Positions 1 through 8,845 of a stretch of DNA of 64,000 bases are shown in pieces. The stretch is taken from positions 558,001 through 622,000 of the forward strand of contig NZ_AP026933.1 in NCBI RefSeq assembly GCF_027923845.1, in the 5' to 3' direction. The translations under genes were made by a program, and so were the position numbers. Origin of the DNA: Spiroplasma ixodetis (GTDB lineage Bacteria > Bacillota_I > Bacilli_A > Mycoplasmatales > VBWQ01). Position 1 is the first letter of the stretch. Each line of letters begins with the position of its first letter. The notes beneath the pieces were generated by a model. It was not told the DNA's origin. It ran no database searches and worked only from the letters and a program-made list of their open reading frames with translations.

Positions 1-181
1 TTGGAAAATTTTTTGGTAACATTCTTCATTGACAACCACTTTTTAATACATATAAAACTGCACAAAACACTTCATATAAATCTAAATTTCTTGGTTTTGT
101 TTTCTTTTTGCTGTTTTCTAAAGTTGATTTTATGTTCTCAAATTGTTCTTTAGTAACATGACTTGGATAATTTTTATGCAT
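1..181 (-). CDS. IS5 family transposase, N-terminal part (partial)
   Basis: The ATG is at 181, behind an AGAGGTATAT ribosome site. About 60 residues remain (start MHKNYPSHVTKEQF), and the window edge cuts the rest. The sequence equals the N-terminus of the 262-residue transposase at 10689-11477, so the full gene is probably present beyond position 1. Confidence 0.85.
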
Positions 182-247
182 ATATACCTCTTATTTTAAA
201 ATATATAGTAATTTTACCTTATTTTCTAAAAGATTCTAAACAGGTTC
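1..247 (-). mobile_element. IS5/IS427-like element, cut by the window edge
   Basis: This is the transposase-5' end of the IS5-type element seen complete at 10681-11543. The terminal repeat ends in CAGGTTC at 247 and is followed by the 3-bp target duplication TTA. It is inserted in an IS256 copy whose C-terminal part follows directly. The matching left end lies outside the window. Confidence 0.9.
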
Positions 248-577
248 TTAGAATCGTTTGAAAGTAAATGAAATAAACAATATCCTCAAATTACTAAATC
301 TTGATATAAAAATTGAGATAATTTAATGGTTTTTATTAGTTATCCAGTAGAAATCAAAAGAGTGATTTATACTACAAATGCTATTGAATCTGTTAATAGT
401 CAATTACGAAAAATCATCAGAAATAAAAAAGTTTTTCCTAATGATATGGCAGTTTTCAAAATATTTTACTTGGCAATTGAAAATATAACAAAAAAATGAA
501 CATTGCCTATTCAAAATTGAAATACAGCAATTGCTCATTTTATGATAAAATTTGAAGACAGAATTAATCTAAATTAG
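248..577 (+). pseudogene. IS256 (Mutator) family transposase, C-terminal fragment
   Basis: About 109 codons to the TAG at 577 match the C-terminus of IS256 transposases. The stretch RVIYTTNAIESVNSQLRK carries the conserved N-A-I-E-S-x-N block with the last catalytic Glu. The N-terminal part was removed by the IS5 insertion at 247. The same stretch recurs at 44485-44811, where one A is missing from the AAAAAA run; this copy has six A and stays in frame. Confidence 0.9.
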
Positions 578-619
578 TAACTTTGTAAAACAAAGATACA
601 CAGATTATTAAAAAGCCTC
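248..619 (+). mobile_element. IS256-like element, right-hand fragment
   Basis: The fragment ends with AAAAAGCCTC at 619. Its terminal repeat contains TAATCTGTGTA (inverted), which matches the left end at 6411-6440. It is followed by GAATAAAT, the 8-bp target site in IS30; the same GAATAAAT precedes the left end at 6403-6410. The two halves of one insertion type therefore lie about 5.8 kb apart. Confidence 0.8.
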
Positions 620-975
620 GAATAAATTCAATTGTAAATTGTTTTAAAGCTGATAGCTCATTGTTTATGAAAATTTTTAATTCTGCCATAAATTTGTTCA
701 GGTGATCAGCCCAATAATAGTTTTTGTTGTATATATTTGACTAAATCTTTATATTTAAACTTATGAAAAATAATATGTGATTTTTTTCTATTTACAGCTT
801 TATTTTGTGCAATTAATGAAAAATAATGATCATTATCTTTATTTCTATTAACTTCTCGAATAATAGTACTAATACTTCGATTAAGATTTTTAGCTATTTC
901 ATTAATTTTAACTTTAAATTTCAATTGATTCTCAATATAAATTCTTTCATCTATCCCAATATGTTTATAACTCAT
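620..975 (-). pseudogene. IS30 family transposase, N-terminal fragment
   Basis: The ATG at 975 (MSYKHIGIDERIYIENQ) opens a helix-turn-helix N-terminal domain typical of IS30. The codons at 703-705 are TGA, read as Trp (LLLGWSPEQIYGRI). The frame ends at the IS256 junction near 620, so the DDE catalytic domain is absent and the protein cannot be active. Confidence 0.85.
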
Positions 976-1078
976 ATAAAAACTCCTTACTTTTTCTAAA
1001 CTAAATTTAGCATTATGAAATTTTTATATGAGAATTTTTTGCAATTTTATTTACTTGCAGTTACAAGTATAATTCAGC
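620..1078 (-). mobile_element. IS30 element, 5' half, interrupted by IS256
   Basis: The sequence is that of the transposase start and terminal repeat of the IS30 element complete at 8846-9923. The outer end is ...AATTCAGC at 1078. The missing 3' half with the same breakpoint is at 5784-6410. Confidence 0.85.
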
Positions 1079-1335
1079 AATTTATTTATTTTACTTAAAC
1101 TATTATTTAAAATAGTTTCTAAACAAAAATTAATCTTTAAAAAAGAAAAACTATAAAAAAGAATTAATTAAGGCTTTTCTCCCTTTATGTACTATTTTTA
1201 AATCTTATCACATAAATGCTGAGAAAAGCCTATCTACGAACTTCTCCCCACATTTTTAAATAAAACATAGCATTACAGTTTCAAAACTAGGTATGTTATT
1301 GAATTTATATGCAGCTTCTTTTGCATATAAATGAA

Positions 1336-2255
1336 GGCTTTTCTCCCTTTATGTACTAATGCTGAGAAAAGCCTATCTACGGACTTCTCCCCACATTTTT
1401 AAATCAAACATAGCATTACAGTTTCAAAACTAGGTATCTTGTTGAATTTATATGCAGCTTCTTTAGCATATAAATGAACATGATGTTTTGCAACTTTGAT
1501 ATGTGTTTTAAATGTTCTTCTTATATGTTTTCAAACTGATTCAATTTGGTTGGTATTTACACCAATTTTTGAAACATAGCCATCTTGATGGTTAACTGTT
1601 TCATGCTTAGTGAAAACTGATTTAAAATCGCAATATCCTTTTCAAGAATCAGTATATACAAGACATTTTGAAGAAATGTGGTTTTTTGCAAACTGCAAAA
1701 GATTTTTACTCTTTGCGTTTTTCAATACTTTCACAATTAAATTATTGGTTGTTTTTTGATAAATGCCAACAATCAAGGTTTTATTCACCAAGGATCTTCC
1801 TTGTTTTTTAAAACCCATATGTGAAAGATACATTTCATCAATTTGCACTGTACCTTCAACAATAAATTGAGGTTTTTGTTTTGCAATACGTGTTCTGATT
1901 TTATGAGTCATTCTTCAAGCAGTTTTCAAAGTCACTCCCAATTCTTTTGCAATATCTGTTGATAGAATTCCATGTTTGGTGTTTATTCATCTAAAGATAA
2001 GATAAAACCAAGATGTTAAAGATGTTTGTGACCTTGAAAATATGGTACCTGTGAGAATGCTAAATGTTTGATTACATTTTAAACATCTCATTCTTTTTAA
2101 ATCAAAAGTATTCAAATTAAAACTAAAACACCTAATACATTTGTTTTCTTTCAAATTTGCTATATATGCAAGACATTGCTGTTCAGTTTGAAAAGCATTG
2201 TTGAATTCATTCAGTTTCATTATTCCCTCCACAAGTACATGTGGGGAGAAGTCCG
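1336..2255 (-). mobile_element. IS1595-like subfamily B element nested in subfamily A
   Basis: Ends are GGCTTTTCTCCC and GAAGTCCG, flanked by TAAATGAA on both sides. Length is 920 bp instead of 939 because the terminal hairpin has lost 19 bp of its loop (hairpin 38 bp instead of 57). Confidence 0.93.
1399..2220 (-). CDS. IS1595 family transposase (subfamily B)
   Basis: A 273-residue DDE transposase, continuous when TGA is Trp. Residues about 20-60 form a zinc ribbon (C-x2-C-F then C-L-K-C). The ISXO2-like catalytic domain follows with IDEMYLS, YTDSWKGY and NQIESVWKHIRR. The start is the ATG at 2220 behind GGAGGGAATA; a GTG 12 bases upstream lies inside that ribosome site and is not the start. 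Compared with other B copies this one has P to L in GIPST and S to F before DLKRMRC, so activity is uncertain. Confidence 0.9.
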
Positions 2256-3005
2256 TAAATGAATATAATGTTTTGCAACTTTGATATGTGTTTTAAATGT
2301 TCTTCGTATATGTTTTCATACTGACTCAATTTGGTTGGTATTTACACCAGTTTTTGAAACATAGCCATCTTGATGGTTAACTGTTTCATGCTTAGTGAAA
2401 ACCGATTTCAAATCGCGATATCCTTTTCAAAAATCAGTATGTACAACACACTTTGAAGAAATGTGGTTTATTGCAAACTGCAAAAGATTTTTACTGTTTG
2501 CGTTTTTCAATACTTTCACAATCAGATTGTTGGTTGTTTTTTCATAAATACCAACAATCAAGGTTTTATTCAACAAGGATCTTCCTTGTTTTTTAAACCC
2601 CATATGTGAAAGATACATTTCATCCATTTGCACTATGCCTTCAACAATGAATTGAGGTTTTTGTTTAGCAATGGCACTTCGGATTTTATGACCCATTCTT
2701 CAAGCTGTTTTCAAGGTCACTCCCAATTCTTTTGCAACATCAGTTGATGGAATTCCATGTTTGGTGTTTATTCATCTAAAAATGAGATAAAACCAAGATA
2801 TTAAAGGTGTTTGTGACTTTGAAAATATAGTGCCCGTGAGAATACTGAATGTTTGATGACATTTCAAACATCTCATTCTTCTTAAATTAGAAGTATTCAA
2901 ATTAAAACTAGAACACCTACTACATTTGATTTGTTTCAAACTTGCTATATATGCAAGACATTGTTTTTCAGTTTGAAAAGTATTATTGAACTCATTCAAT
3001 TTCAT
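2256..3005 (-). pseudogene. IS1595 family transposase (subfamily A), split by nested IS
   Basis: The ATG at 3005 starts MKLNEFNNTFQTEKQ. The frame runs through the zinc ribbon and catalytic domain (MDEMYLSHMGFKKQG) and is cut by the nested element at 2255. The last part of the gene is on the far side, at about 1255-1335. Subfamily A differs from B by about 10 percent and has GHKIRSA where B has THKIRTR. Confidence 0.88.
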
Positions 3006-3048
3006 TGTTTCCTCCACAAGTACATGTGGGGAGAAGTTCGTTAATTAA

Positions 3049-3331
3049 TTCACTACTAATAAAAGTAGTGTGTCTCATAATAAAGTCATTTCATCCATTT
3101 ACAAATTCAAATTTGGTAGTATTTTTTCAATAGTTAGTTATTGCCACAATTGGTGACATAATTATTGAAACTGTTCATGATAAACTAATTAAACTAAATG
3201 GTTTTATTCCTGATTTTCAAATAGGAGTAGTGGTAGTTTTAATATTATTGTTATTACCAGTTAATAATGGTAATTATGAATCTGTTAATGATTATGACAA
3301 AATTAAATCATCCTTTTTATTTTCATTTTAA
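3049..3331 (+). pseudogene. Remnant of an unrecognised membrane protein, C-terminal part
   Basis: The frame ending at TAA 3331 reads IATIGDIIIETVHDKLIKL, then a hydrophobic stretch VVVVLILLLLPV and the tail KIKSSFLFSF. Upstream, near 3130, the reading continues in another frame (KVISSIYKFKFGSIFSIV), so there is probably one frameshift. No start codon is left because IS1595 sits at 3040. The family is not recognised. It converges on rdgB. Confidence 0.35.
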
Positions 3332-3335
3332 CTAT

Positions 3336-3929
3336 CTAATTTTGTTCTTGTAAAAATGTTAATAATTGCTCAATTGCTGAATTATGATGAGAAATTTTAT
3401 TTTTATCTGCTAATGACAATTCACCTAAAGTAGCATGTACTACTGGAACATAAAATATTTGATCGTAACCAAAACCATCATTACCTTTTATCTCAGTAGT
3501 GATTTCACCTTCAAGTTTACCAATAAATGCTTTAGTAATCTTATGATCAAAATCAACATAAGCAATAGCAGAAATAAATACTGCTGCACGATTAGTTTCA
3601 CCTTCCATTTGTTCTAAAATGTCTAACATTGCATCATGATAGGACATTTCTCCCTTTCATCGTGCTGAGTTAATACCAGGAAAATTATTTAAAGCCAATA
3701 TTTCTAATCCTGAATCATCAGCAATAACAGGACCATTCACTAATTTTGCAAGTGTTGTTGCTTTTAAAATTGCATTTTCAATAAATGATGTACCTGTTTC
3801 ATTAATTTCAAGAGGAGAATTAAGATCTAACATTGATTTGACATTATATCCCTTTGTTTGTAATATACTATTTAATTCATTAATTTTACCGATATTATTA
3901 GATGCAAACCATAAGGTTTTAGCAGTCAT
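3336..3929 (-). CDS. rdgB: Non-canonical purine NTP pyrophosphatase (RdgB/HAM1)
   Basis: A 197-residue protein of the Ham1/RdgB family, which hydrolyses XTP, dITP and similar to the monophosphate and pyrophosphate and so keeps damaged purines out of nucleic acid. Visible motifs are the N-terminal FASNNIGKINE (the family S/T-x-N-x-x-K nucleotide loop), ADDSGLEI (metal-binding acidic residues), GFGYDQIF and the C-terminal NKISHHNSA, where the family has K-x-x-x-S-H-R. The frame is joined across a TGA read as Trp at 3654-3656 (SARWKGEM). The ATG shares one base with the TAA of the upstream CobO-like gene (TAATG), implying translational coupling. Length is normal. Confidence 0.93.
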
Positions 3930-4477
3930 TAATAATCAATCCCTTCACGAGCAATTTGACCTTGTTCAAAATAATGTTTAATTGATTTAACTTCACTAAT
4001 TAAATTAGCACATTGTTCTAAGGCAAAAGATGCATATCTACCAGATAATGCAATTTCAATATGTCTTTTTTTATTTTTTAAAATTTCAATTAAGTCTTGT
4101 TCTTTAATCAAATTATTTTGAATACACCCTAAAATTTCATCAACAACAATAAGATCAGTATTATCACTTTGACTTAACAGTTTTAATCTAGTAAGACCAT
4201 AATTAGTTTCTTGTTTTAATTTTTTTTCTTCTTCATCCATTTCTCAAAAAAATTTTTGCGAAGATTCATAAAAACTTTCAATTTTAAGTTTAGTATTTTG
4301 TTTTAAAAAATTAATTTCACCAGAAGGACGATTTTTTAAAAAACGTAAGTAACTAAGATTAAGATTATTACCCAATGCTCTAATTACCATACCATTAAGA
4401 ATTGAGGTTTTACCTCTTCCTTCACCTTTATAAATATGAATATAACCTTTTTTTAATATACTATCACTTACTTTCAA
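3929..4477 (-). CDS. CobO/BtuR-like ATP:corrinoid adenosyltransferase family P-loop protein
   Basis: A 182-residue protein with the family P-loop GEGRGKTS at residues about 17-25, the Walker-B-like LIVVDEILGCI and the C-terminal ALSGRYAS, where the family has LTGR. Family members transfer the adenosyl group of ATP to cob(I)alamin. No cobalamin enzyme or transporter is seen here, so the real substrate is uncertain. A TGA at 4241-4243 is Trp (FFWEMDEEE). ATG at 4477 follows a weak ribosome site. It is the first gene of a two-gene unit with rdgB and is divergent from the kinase-like gene at 4543. Confidence 0.8.
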
Positions 4478-4496
4478 TAATTTTTATTTAATAAAT

Positions 4497-4538
4497 TGTA
4501 TAATTTTATTACGGACAATACAAGCAAAATAGAGGTGT
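4497..4538 (+). promoter_or_regulatory. Promoter and ribosome site for the choline-kinase-like gene
   Basis: A TATAAT-like box at about 4498-4503 lies in the 65-base divergent gap. AGAGGTG at about 4531-4537 is a strong ribosome site six bases before the TTG at 4543, and it supports that non-ATG start. No clear -35 box is visible. Confidence 0.45.
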
Positions 4539-4542
4539 CATT

Positions 4543-5346
4543 TTGAAATTTAAAACTATTAAACCACCATATCAATTAGAACTATTAAAAACAAAAGGTT
4601 TAACCAATGACTTATTTTTAGTAAATAAAGATTTTTTTTTAAAACAATCTAAAGATATTTTGCAACCTTTTTTGAATTTTACAAATCAAATTAATGTTAT
4701 TAAATTAATTAAATCAAAAAAATTTACATTACCTATTAATGAAGTCAATATTAATAATAATAAACTATTAACCTTAATGCCATATTATCATAATTTAATT
4801 AATTTAAGCGAACAAATAATTAATAAACAAATATTAGAACAAATTTCATCATTGGTAAAACAACTACATAATATTAAATTTGATAATAAATCATTAATTA
4901 AAACTTGAAAAGGCTTAGAACAACTTAATTTATACTGTAATTTAACTACTAGTAAGCCTTGCTTAGAAAAAATAACCAGTGAGGTAATCAAATGAATTGC
5001 TACTTATCAACCAACAACAATTGTTTTATCTCATAATGATTTAACATTAAATAATTTTGTTAAAAAAAATAATTGCTGATATTTAATTGATTGAGATTTT
5101 GCCTGTTGAAATGATGAATTATTTGATATTGCCTCTTTTGCTTCTGAAAGTTTAACTTCTGAAACCGAAATTAATACTTGATTTAATTGTTTTAATTTAA
5201 ATAATGAACAAACAATTATTGCTAAAAAATGAATGAATTATCAAAATTTAATTTGATATTATTGAGCTTGTTATTTATACGAACAAACTAATTTAAACAT
5301 ATATAAAGAAATTAGTGAAAGTAAATTAACTAATCTATTAAAATAA
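4543..5346 (+). CDS. Phosphotransferase of the aminoglycoside/choline kinase family
   Basis: A 267-residue protein starting at TTG (MKFKTIKPPYQLELL). The kinase signature is clear: VLSHNDLTLNNF (Brenner-type H-N-D-x-x-x-x-N catalytic loop) and YLIDWDFACWNDELFDIASF (the D of the metal-binding IDWD and the E/D of the choline kinase region). Several Trp are TGA. The best guess is a LicA/choline-ethanolamine kinase-like enzyme that phosphorylates a small amino alcohol for lipid head groups, but thiamine or sugar kinases share the fold. It is the only plus-strand gene of this block and is followed by a convergent small gene. Confidence 0.8.
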
Positions 5347-5396
5347 GTTATTTAAATAATTCATCATTTTAAGTCTGATTATGTAGTTTTAACTTC

Positions 5397-5699
5397 TTAA
5401 AAAATTGAACCATAATTAGGTAATTTATTAGTAGTCTGTTTTTTTTGTTCAATTTGTTTTCCTTGTAAATTTATTTCTACTATATTATTAACAGCTGAAA
5501 TGTTTGATTCTATTTCAATAACTATACATTTATTATTTGAAGTGTGTTCTTGTAACAATGGCATTCTTTCATCATTTACAATTTGACAATTATCATTTGA
5601 AGTAATATTTTTATGTAAATTTTCTTTATAATCACAGTTTGCACAAATTTCATTATTATCTTTTATTTGATTTATAAATTCTTTTACTCAATATTTCAT
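5397..5699 (-). CDS. Small protein of unknown function with a Cys-x2-Cys pair
   Basis: A 100-residue frame, readable only with TGA as Trp (MKYWVKEFIN). The ATG at 5699 has GGGAG nine bases upstream. It contains EICANCDYKE near residue 20 (a CxxC pair) and a Gln/Lys-rich tail ending NKLPNYGSIF. There is no signal peptide or membrane segment. The family is not recognised. It is convergent with the kinase-like gene. Confidence 0.65.
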
Positions 5700-5783
5700 T
5701 ATTTATTTACTCCCTTTTTTCTTTTTTATTTTTCATTAGCATATACAATAAAATTTAATTTTACTGGAAATAATTTTTAATAA

Positions 5784-6410
5784 GCAAAATTGTAAAGGTA
5801 AGTGCAACTAAATTATTTTTCTATTCAAATATTCGATTGGTGAAAGATAATTTAGTATTTTTCTGGGTCTTTGGTTTAAAGACAATATAAATTTATGAAC
5901 TTCATTTTTATTAGTTTTTGAAAAAAATAAATTTTTTAGGAAATTTTTCTCTAATTAAACCATTAGTATTTTCATTAGTACCTCTTTGTCAAGGTGAATA
6001 TGGATTTGCAAAATAAATTTTCACATCTAACTTTTTTCAAGTTGTTGTCAATTTGCAAATTCTTTACCACGATCAAAAGTAATAGTTTTAACAATATTTT
6101 TAGGAAGAATTGATAAATAATGAATGATATTTTTATTAATAACTTTAGTAGTTTTGTTTTTAACTAACATTGCTAAAGTAAATCGTGATACTCTTTCAAC
6201 TAAAGTTATTAAACATGATTTACTTTTACCTCTTGATGATACTATAGTATCTCCTTCTCAATGACCAAGAGTTATGCGATCATTAACATTATTATCTCGT
6301 TCTTTAATTGATTTACCATTAAATTTACCACGATTTTCTTGAGATCTTCGTTTTTTACCTTTTCTTCTTAAATTTTTACTAGTAACTTTATCAAATAATC
6401 CAGAATAAAT
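5784..6410 (-). mobile_element. IS30 element, 3' half, interrupted by IS256
   Basis: It begins at the outer end GCAAAATTGTAAAGG and stops at GAATAAAT, where the IS256 left end GGAAATGTTTAG begins. Its transposase part carries homopolymer changes (seven A instead of six at about 5924; six T instead of seven at about 6026). Confidence 0.85.
5808..6410 (-). pseudogene. IS30 family transposase, C-terminal fragment
   Basis: This is the catalytic part of the IS30 transposase (HWEGDTIVSSRGKSK, TFDRGKEF, TNENTNGLIREK) without the N-terminal domain. Two single-base frameshifts in A/T runs break it further. It is identical in kind to the intact gene at 8870-9820. Confidence 0.85.
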
Positions 6411-6742
6411 GGAAATGTTTAGTAATCTGTGTAACTTACAAAAATAACTATGTTTAATTAATTCTAGTAAATATAATTAAATGACTAGAAAGAGTGAGTT
6501 ACAGATGGCTAAAAAAGATAACTTTAATAATAATGATCCAATATCAAAAGCAGTAGATTTATTACTAGAAAATACTGAAGATTTAACAACAGTTTTTAAA
6601 CCTGGCGGTTTATATAAAGAATTAACAAAAAGATTAGTTGAAAAAATGTTGAATTCTGAAATGCAAAATTATTTAGGATATGAAAAAAATCAACATAGTA
6701 CTACTGAAAATGCTCGTAATGGTACAAGTTCAAAAAAATTAA
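6411..6742 (+). mobile_element. IS256-like element, left-hand fragment
   Basis: The left terminal repeat starts GGAAATGTTTAGTAATCTG and matches the inverted right end at 577-619. The fragment is inserted in IS30 with target site GAATAAAT. It is cut at 6743 by an IS1595 subfamily A element. Confidence 0.85.
6481..6742 (+). pseudogene. IS256 family transposase, N-terminal fragment
   Basis: The frame carries the N-terminal region KAVDLLLENTEDLTTVFKPG and the motif EMQNYLGYEKN...ENARNGTSSK, typical of IS256 (Y-E-x-x-x..N-x-R-N-G). ATG at 6505 (MAKKDNFNN) fits a GAGTGAG ribosome site better than ATG 6481. It is truncated by IS1595. Confidence 0.85.
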
Positions 6743-7567
6743 CGAACTTCTCCCCACATGTACTTGTGGAGGAAACAATGAAATTGAATGAGTTCAATAA
6801 TACTTTTCAAACTGAAAAACAATGTCTTGCATATATAGCAAGTTTGAAACAAATCAAATGTAGTAGGTGTTCTAGTTTTAATTTGAATACTTCTAATTTA
6901 AGAAGAATGAGATGTTTGAAATGTCATCAAACATTCAGTATTCTCACGGGCACTATATTTTCAAAGTCACAAACACCTTTAATATCTTGGTTTTATCTCA
7001 TTTTTAGATGAATAAACACCAAACATGGAATTCCATCAACTGATGTTGCAAAAGAATTGGGAGTGACCTTGAAAACAGCTTGAAGAATGGGTCATAAAAT
7101 CCGAAGTGCCATTGCTAAACAAAAACCTCAATTCATTGTTGAAGGCATAGTGCAAATGGATGAAATGTATCTTTCACATATGGGGTTTAAAAAACAAGGA
7201 AGATCCTTGTTGAATAAAACCTTGATTGTTGGTATTTATGAAAAAACAACCAACAATCTGATTGTGAAAGTATTGAAAAACGCAAACAGTAAAAATCTTT
7301 TGCAGTTTGCAATAAACCACATTTCTTCAAAGTGTGTTGTACATACTGATTTTTGAAAAGGATATCGCGATTTGAAATCGGTTTTCACTAAGCATGAAAC
7401 AGTTAACCATCAAGATGGCTATGTTTCAAAAACTGGTGTAAATACCAACCAAATTGAGTCAGTATGAAAACATATACGAAGAACATTTAAAACACATATC
7501 AAAGTTGCAAAACATCATATTCATTTATATGCAAAAGAAGCTGCATATAAATTCAATAACATACCTA
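6743..7567 (+). mobile_element. IS1595-like subfamily A element, right end lost
   Basis: The left end CGAACTTCTCCCC starts at 6743. The element is cut at 7568 by an IS3 element, so the terminal hairpin and the second target duplication are missing. Confidence 0.88.
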
Positions 7568-7596
7568 TGGATGGGTTACACTTTATTGGACACTAA
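6778..7596 (+). pseudogene. IS1595 family transposase (subfamily A) with a tail from IS3
   Basis: ATG at 6778 follows GGAGGAAACA. The frame is intact through the zinc ribbon and the DDE domain until KFNNIP. It then runs into the IS3 end, which adds MDGLHFIGH and a stop. Only about 11 native C-terminal residues are replaced, so the protein might still fold. The element has lost one end and is probably immobile. Confidence 0.8.
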
Positions 7597-7643
7597 TTAC
7601 GTAGACAAGTGAACAAATTTGTTAAAAGAAAGGAACTATAATT

Positions 7644-7922
7644 ATGACCAATATTAACTCATATACCGACGAATTTAAAAAGCAAATAGTAGCTTTATAT
7701 CAAAGTGGTAAGTCAGTGTCTTGTCTTGCTAAAGAATATAATGTTACAAGAGCAGCTACTTATAAATGAATTAAACAATTTACTAATTCAGGTAGTTTTA
7801 AAATTAAAAATAATCTTTCAGATTTAGAAAAACAATTAATTCAAGCAAATAAAGAATTAAAACAGTTACGAATGGAAAATGATATTTTAAAGCAAGCAGC
7901 ACTAATAATAGGCAGAAAATAG
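7644..7922 (+). CDS. IS3 family transposase OrfA
   Basis: A 92-residue helix-turn-helix protein (YTDEFKKQIVALYQSGKSVS) with a leucine-zipper-like coiled coil (LEKQLIQANKELKQLRMEND). It ends in IGRK-TAG. OrfB overlaps in the -1 frame around AGAAAATAG (7914-7922), so a programmed -1 frameshift giving OrfAB is likely. Confidence 0.9.
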
Positions 7923-7963
7923 AAATTATTACTAAAAATAAAGTTAAATATAAAATTCGCACA

Positions 7964-8761
7964 ATGTGTCGTTTTTTAAAACTCTCTAAATCAACATATT
8001 ATTTTAATTTAAAGAAAAAAGAAAAAATTCAAAATAATATTTATGATGAAGCTGTTATTAGTGCTTTTAAAGAAAATAAAGAAGTTTATGGTACTAGAAG
8101 ATTAAAAGTCATACTAGCAAACCAAGAAATTTATTTATCACGCAGAAAAATTAAAAAAATTATGAATAAGCATAATTTAATATCAAAATACACTAAATTA
8201 TTATTCAAAAATCATCATAATAAAGTCAATGATAGTCAAATTACCAATCTTGTTAATAGAGACTTTAATAATAGAATTAAAAATGAAGTTATTGTCAGTG
8301 ATTTAACTTATGTTCAAGTTAATGGTAAATGAAACTATATTTGCCTATTAGTAGACCTGTACAACCGCGAAATTATTGGACATAGTGTTGGAGTTAAAAA
8401 AGATGCATCATTAGTACATCAAGCATTTATGCACTCAAATCGCTGTTTAAAAGATATTCAAATATTTCATAGCGATCGCGGTAATGAATTCAATAATAAA
8501 ACTATTGATAAACTTTTATTAGCATTCAATATTACCCGTTCTTTAAGCAAAAAAGGATGTCCTTATGACAATGCTGTTGCTGAAGCAACTTTTAAAACTT
8601 TCAAAACAGAGTTTATTAATGATAAAAATTTTACATCATTAATCCAATTAAAATTAGAATTATTTGATTACATAAATTGATATAACAACATAAGAATTCA
8701 CAGCACTCTAAACTACCTAACTCCCGTTAAATATCATGAACAAATGTCTACCAAAAAATAG
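7964..8761 (+). CDS. IS3 family transposase OrfB (DDE integrase domain)
   Basis: A 265-residue part counted from the first ATG; the open frame extends upstream to overlap orfA. HTH_21-like region (EVYGTRRLKVIL), then the DDE residues: VSDLTYV, FHSDRGNEF, AVAEATFKTFKTEF. Trp codons are TGA (NGKWNYIC, INWYNN). All blocks are in frame, so this copy looks functional. Confidence 0.9.
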
Positions 8762-8784
8762 TCCTAAAAAGGGTTGCCATTCCA

Positions 8785-8845
8785 CTTTCTAATGGTCGAT
8801 TTTGTCATGCTTTAACATCATCAATAACATCATCAGTAATTTGAC
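8785..8845 (-). mobile_element. IS256-like element, small internal fragment
   Basis: Reversed copy of the stretch found at 44027-44087 (encodes QITDDVIDDVKAWQNRPLES). It is trapped between IS3 and IS30 and has opposite orientation to the IS256 fragment at 6411, a mark of rearrangement. Confidence 0.8.

Larger units (their letters stand above)
1172..3040 (-). mobile_element. IS1595-like subfamily A element, split by a subfamily B element
   Basis: The outer element runs from GGCTTTTCTCCC at 1172 to GAAGTTCG at 3040. The 8-bp duplication TTAATTAA lies at 1164-1171 and 3041-3048. It is interrupted at 1336-2255 by a subfamily B copy with its own duplication TAAATGAA (1328-1335 and 2256-2263). Without the insert it has the usual length of about 940 bp. 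Its transposase (start 3005) is split. Confidence 0.93.
7568..8784 (+). mobile_element. IS3 family element (type 1), complete
   Basis: A 1217-bp element with imperfect inverted ends TGGATGGGTTACACTTT and TGGAATGGCAACCCTTT (inverted). It contains overlapping orfA and orfB. The flanks are different IS remnants (IS1595-A and reversed IS256) without a matching 3-bp duplication, so recombination has occurred next to it. Confidence 0.9.

Noticed and set aside
3929-4477. Cobalamin riboswitch or B12 locus around the CobO-like gene
   Set aside because: The upstream gap is only about 65 bases with no B12-box or complex fold visible.
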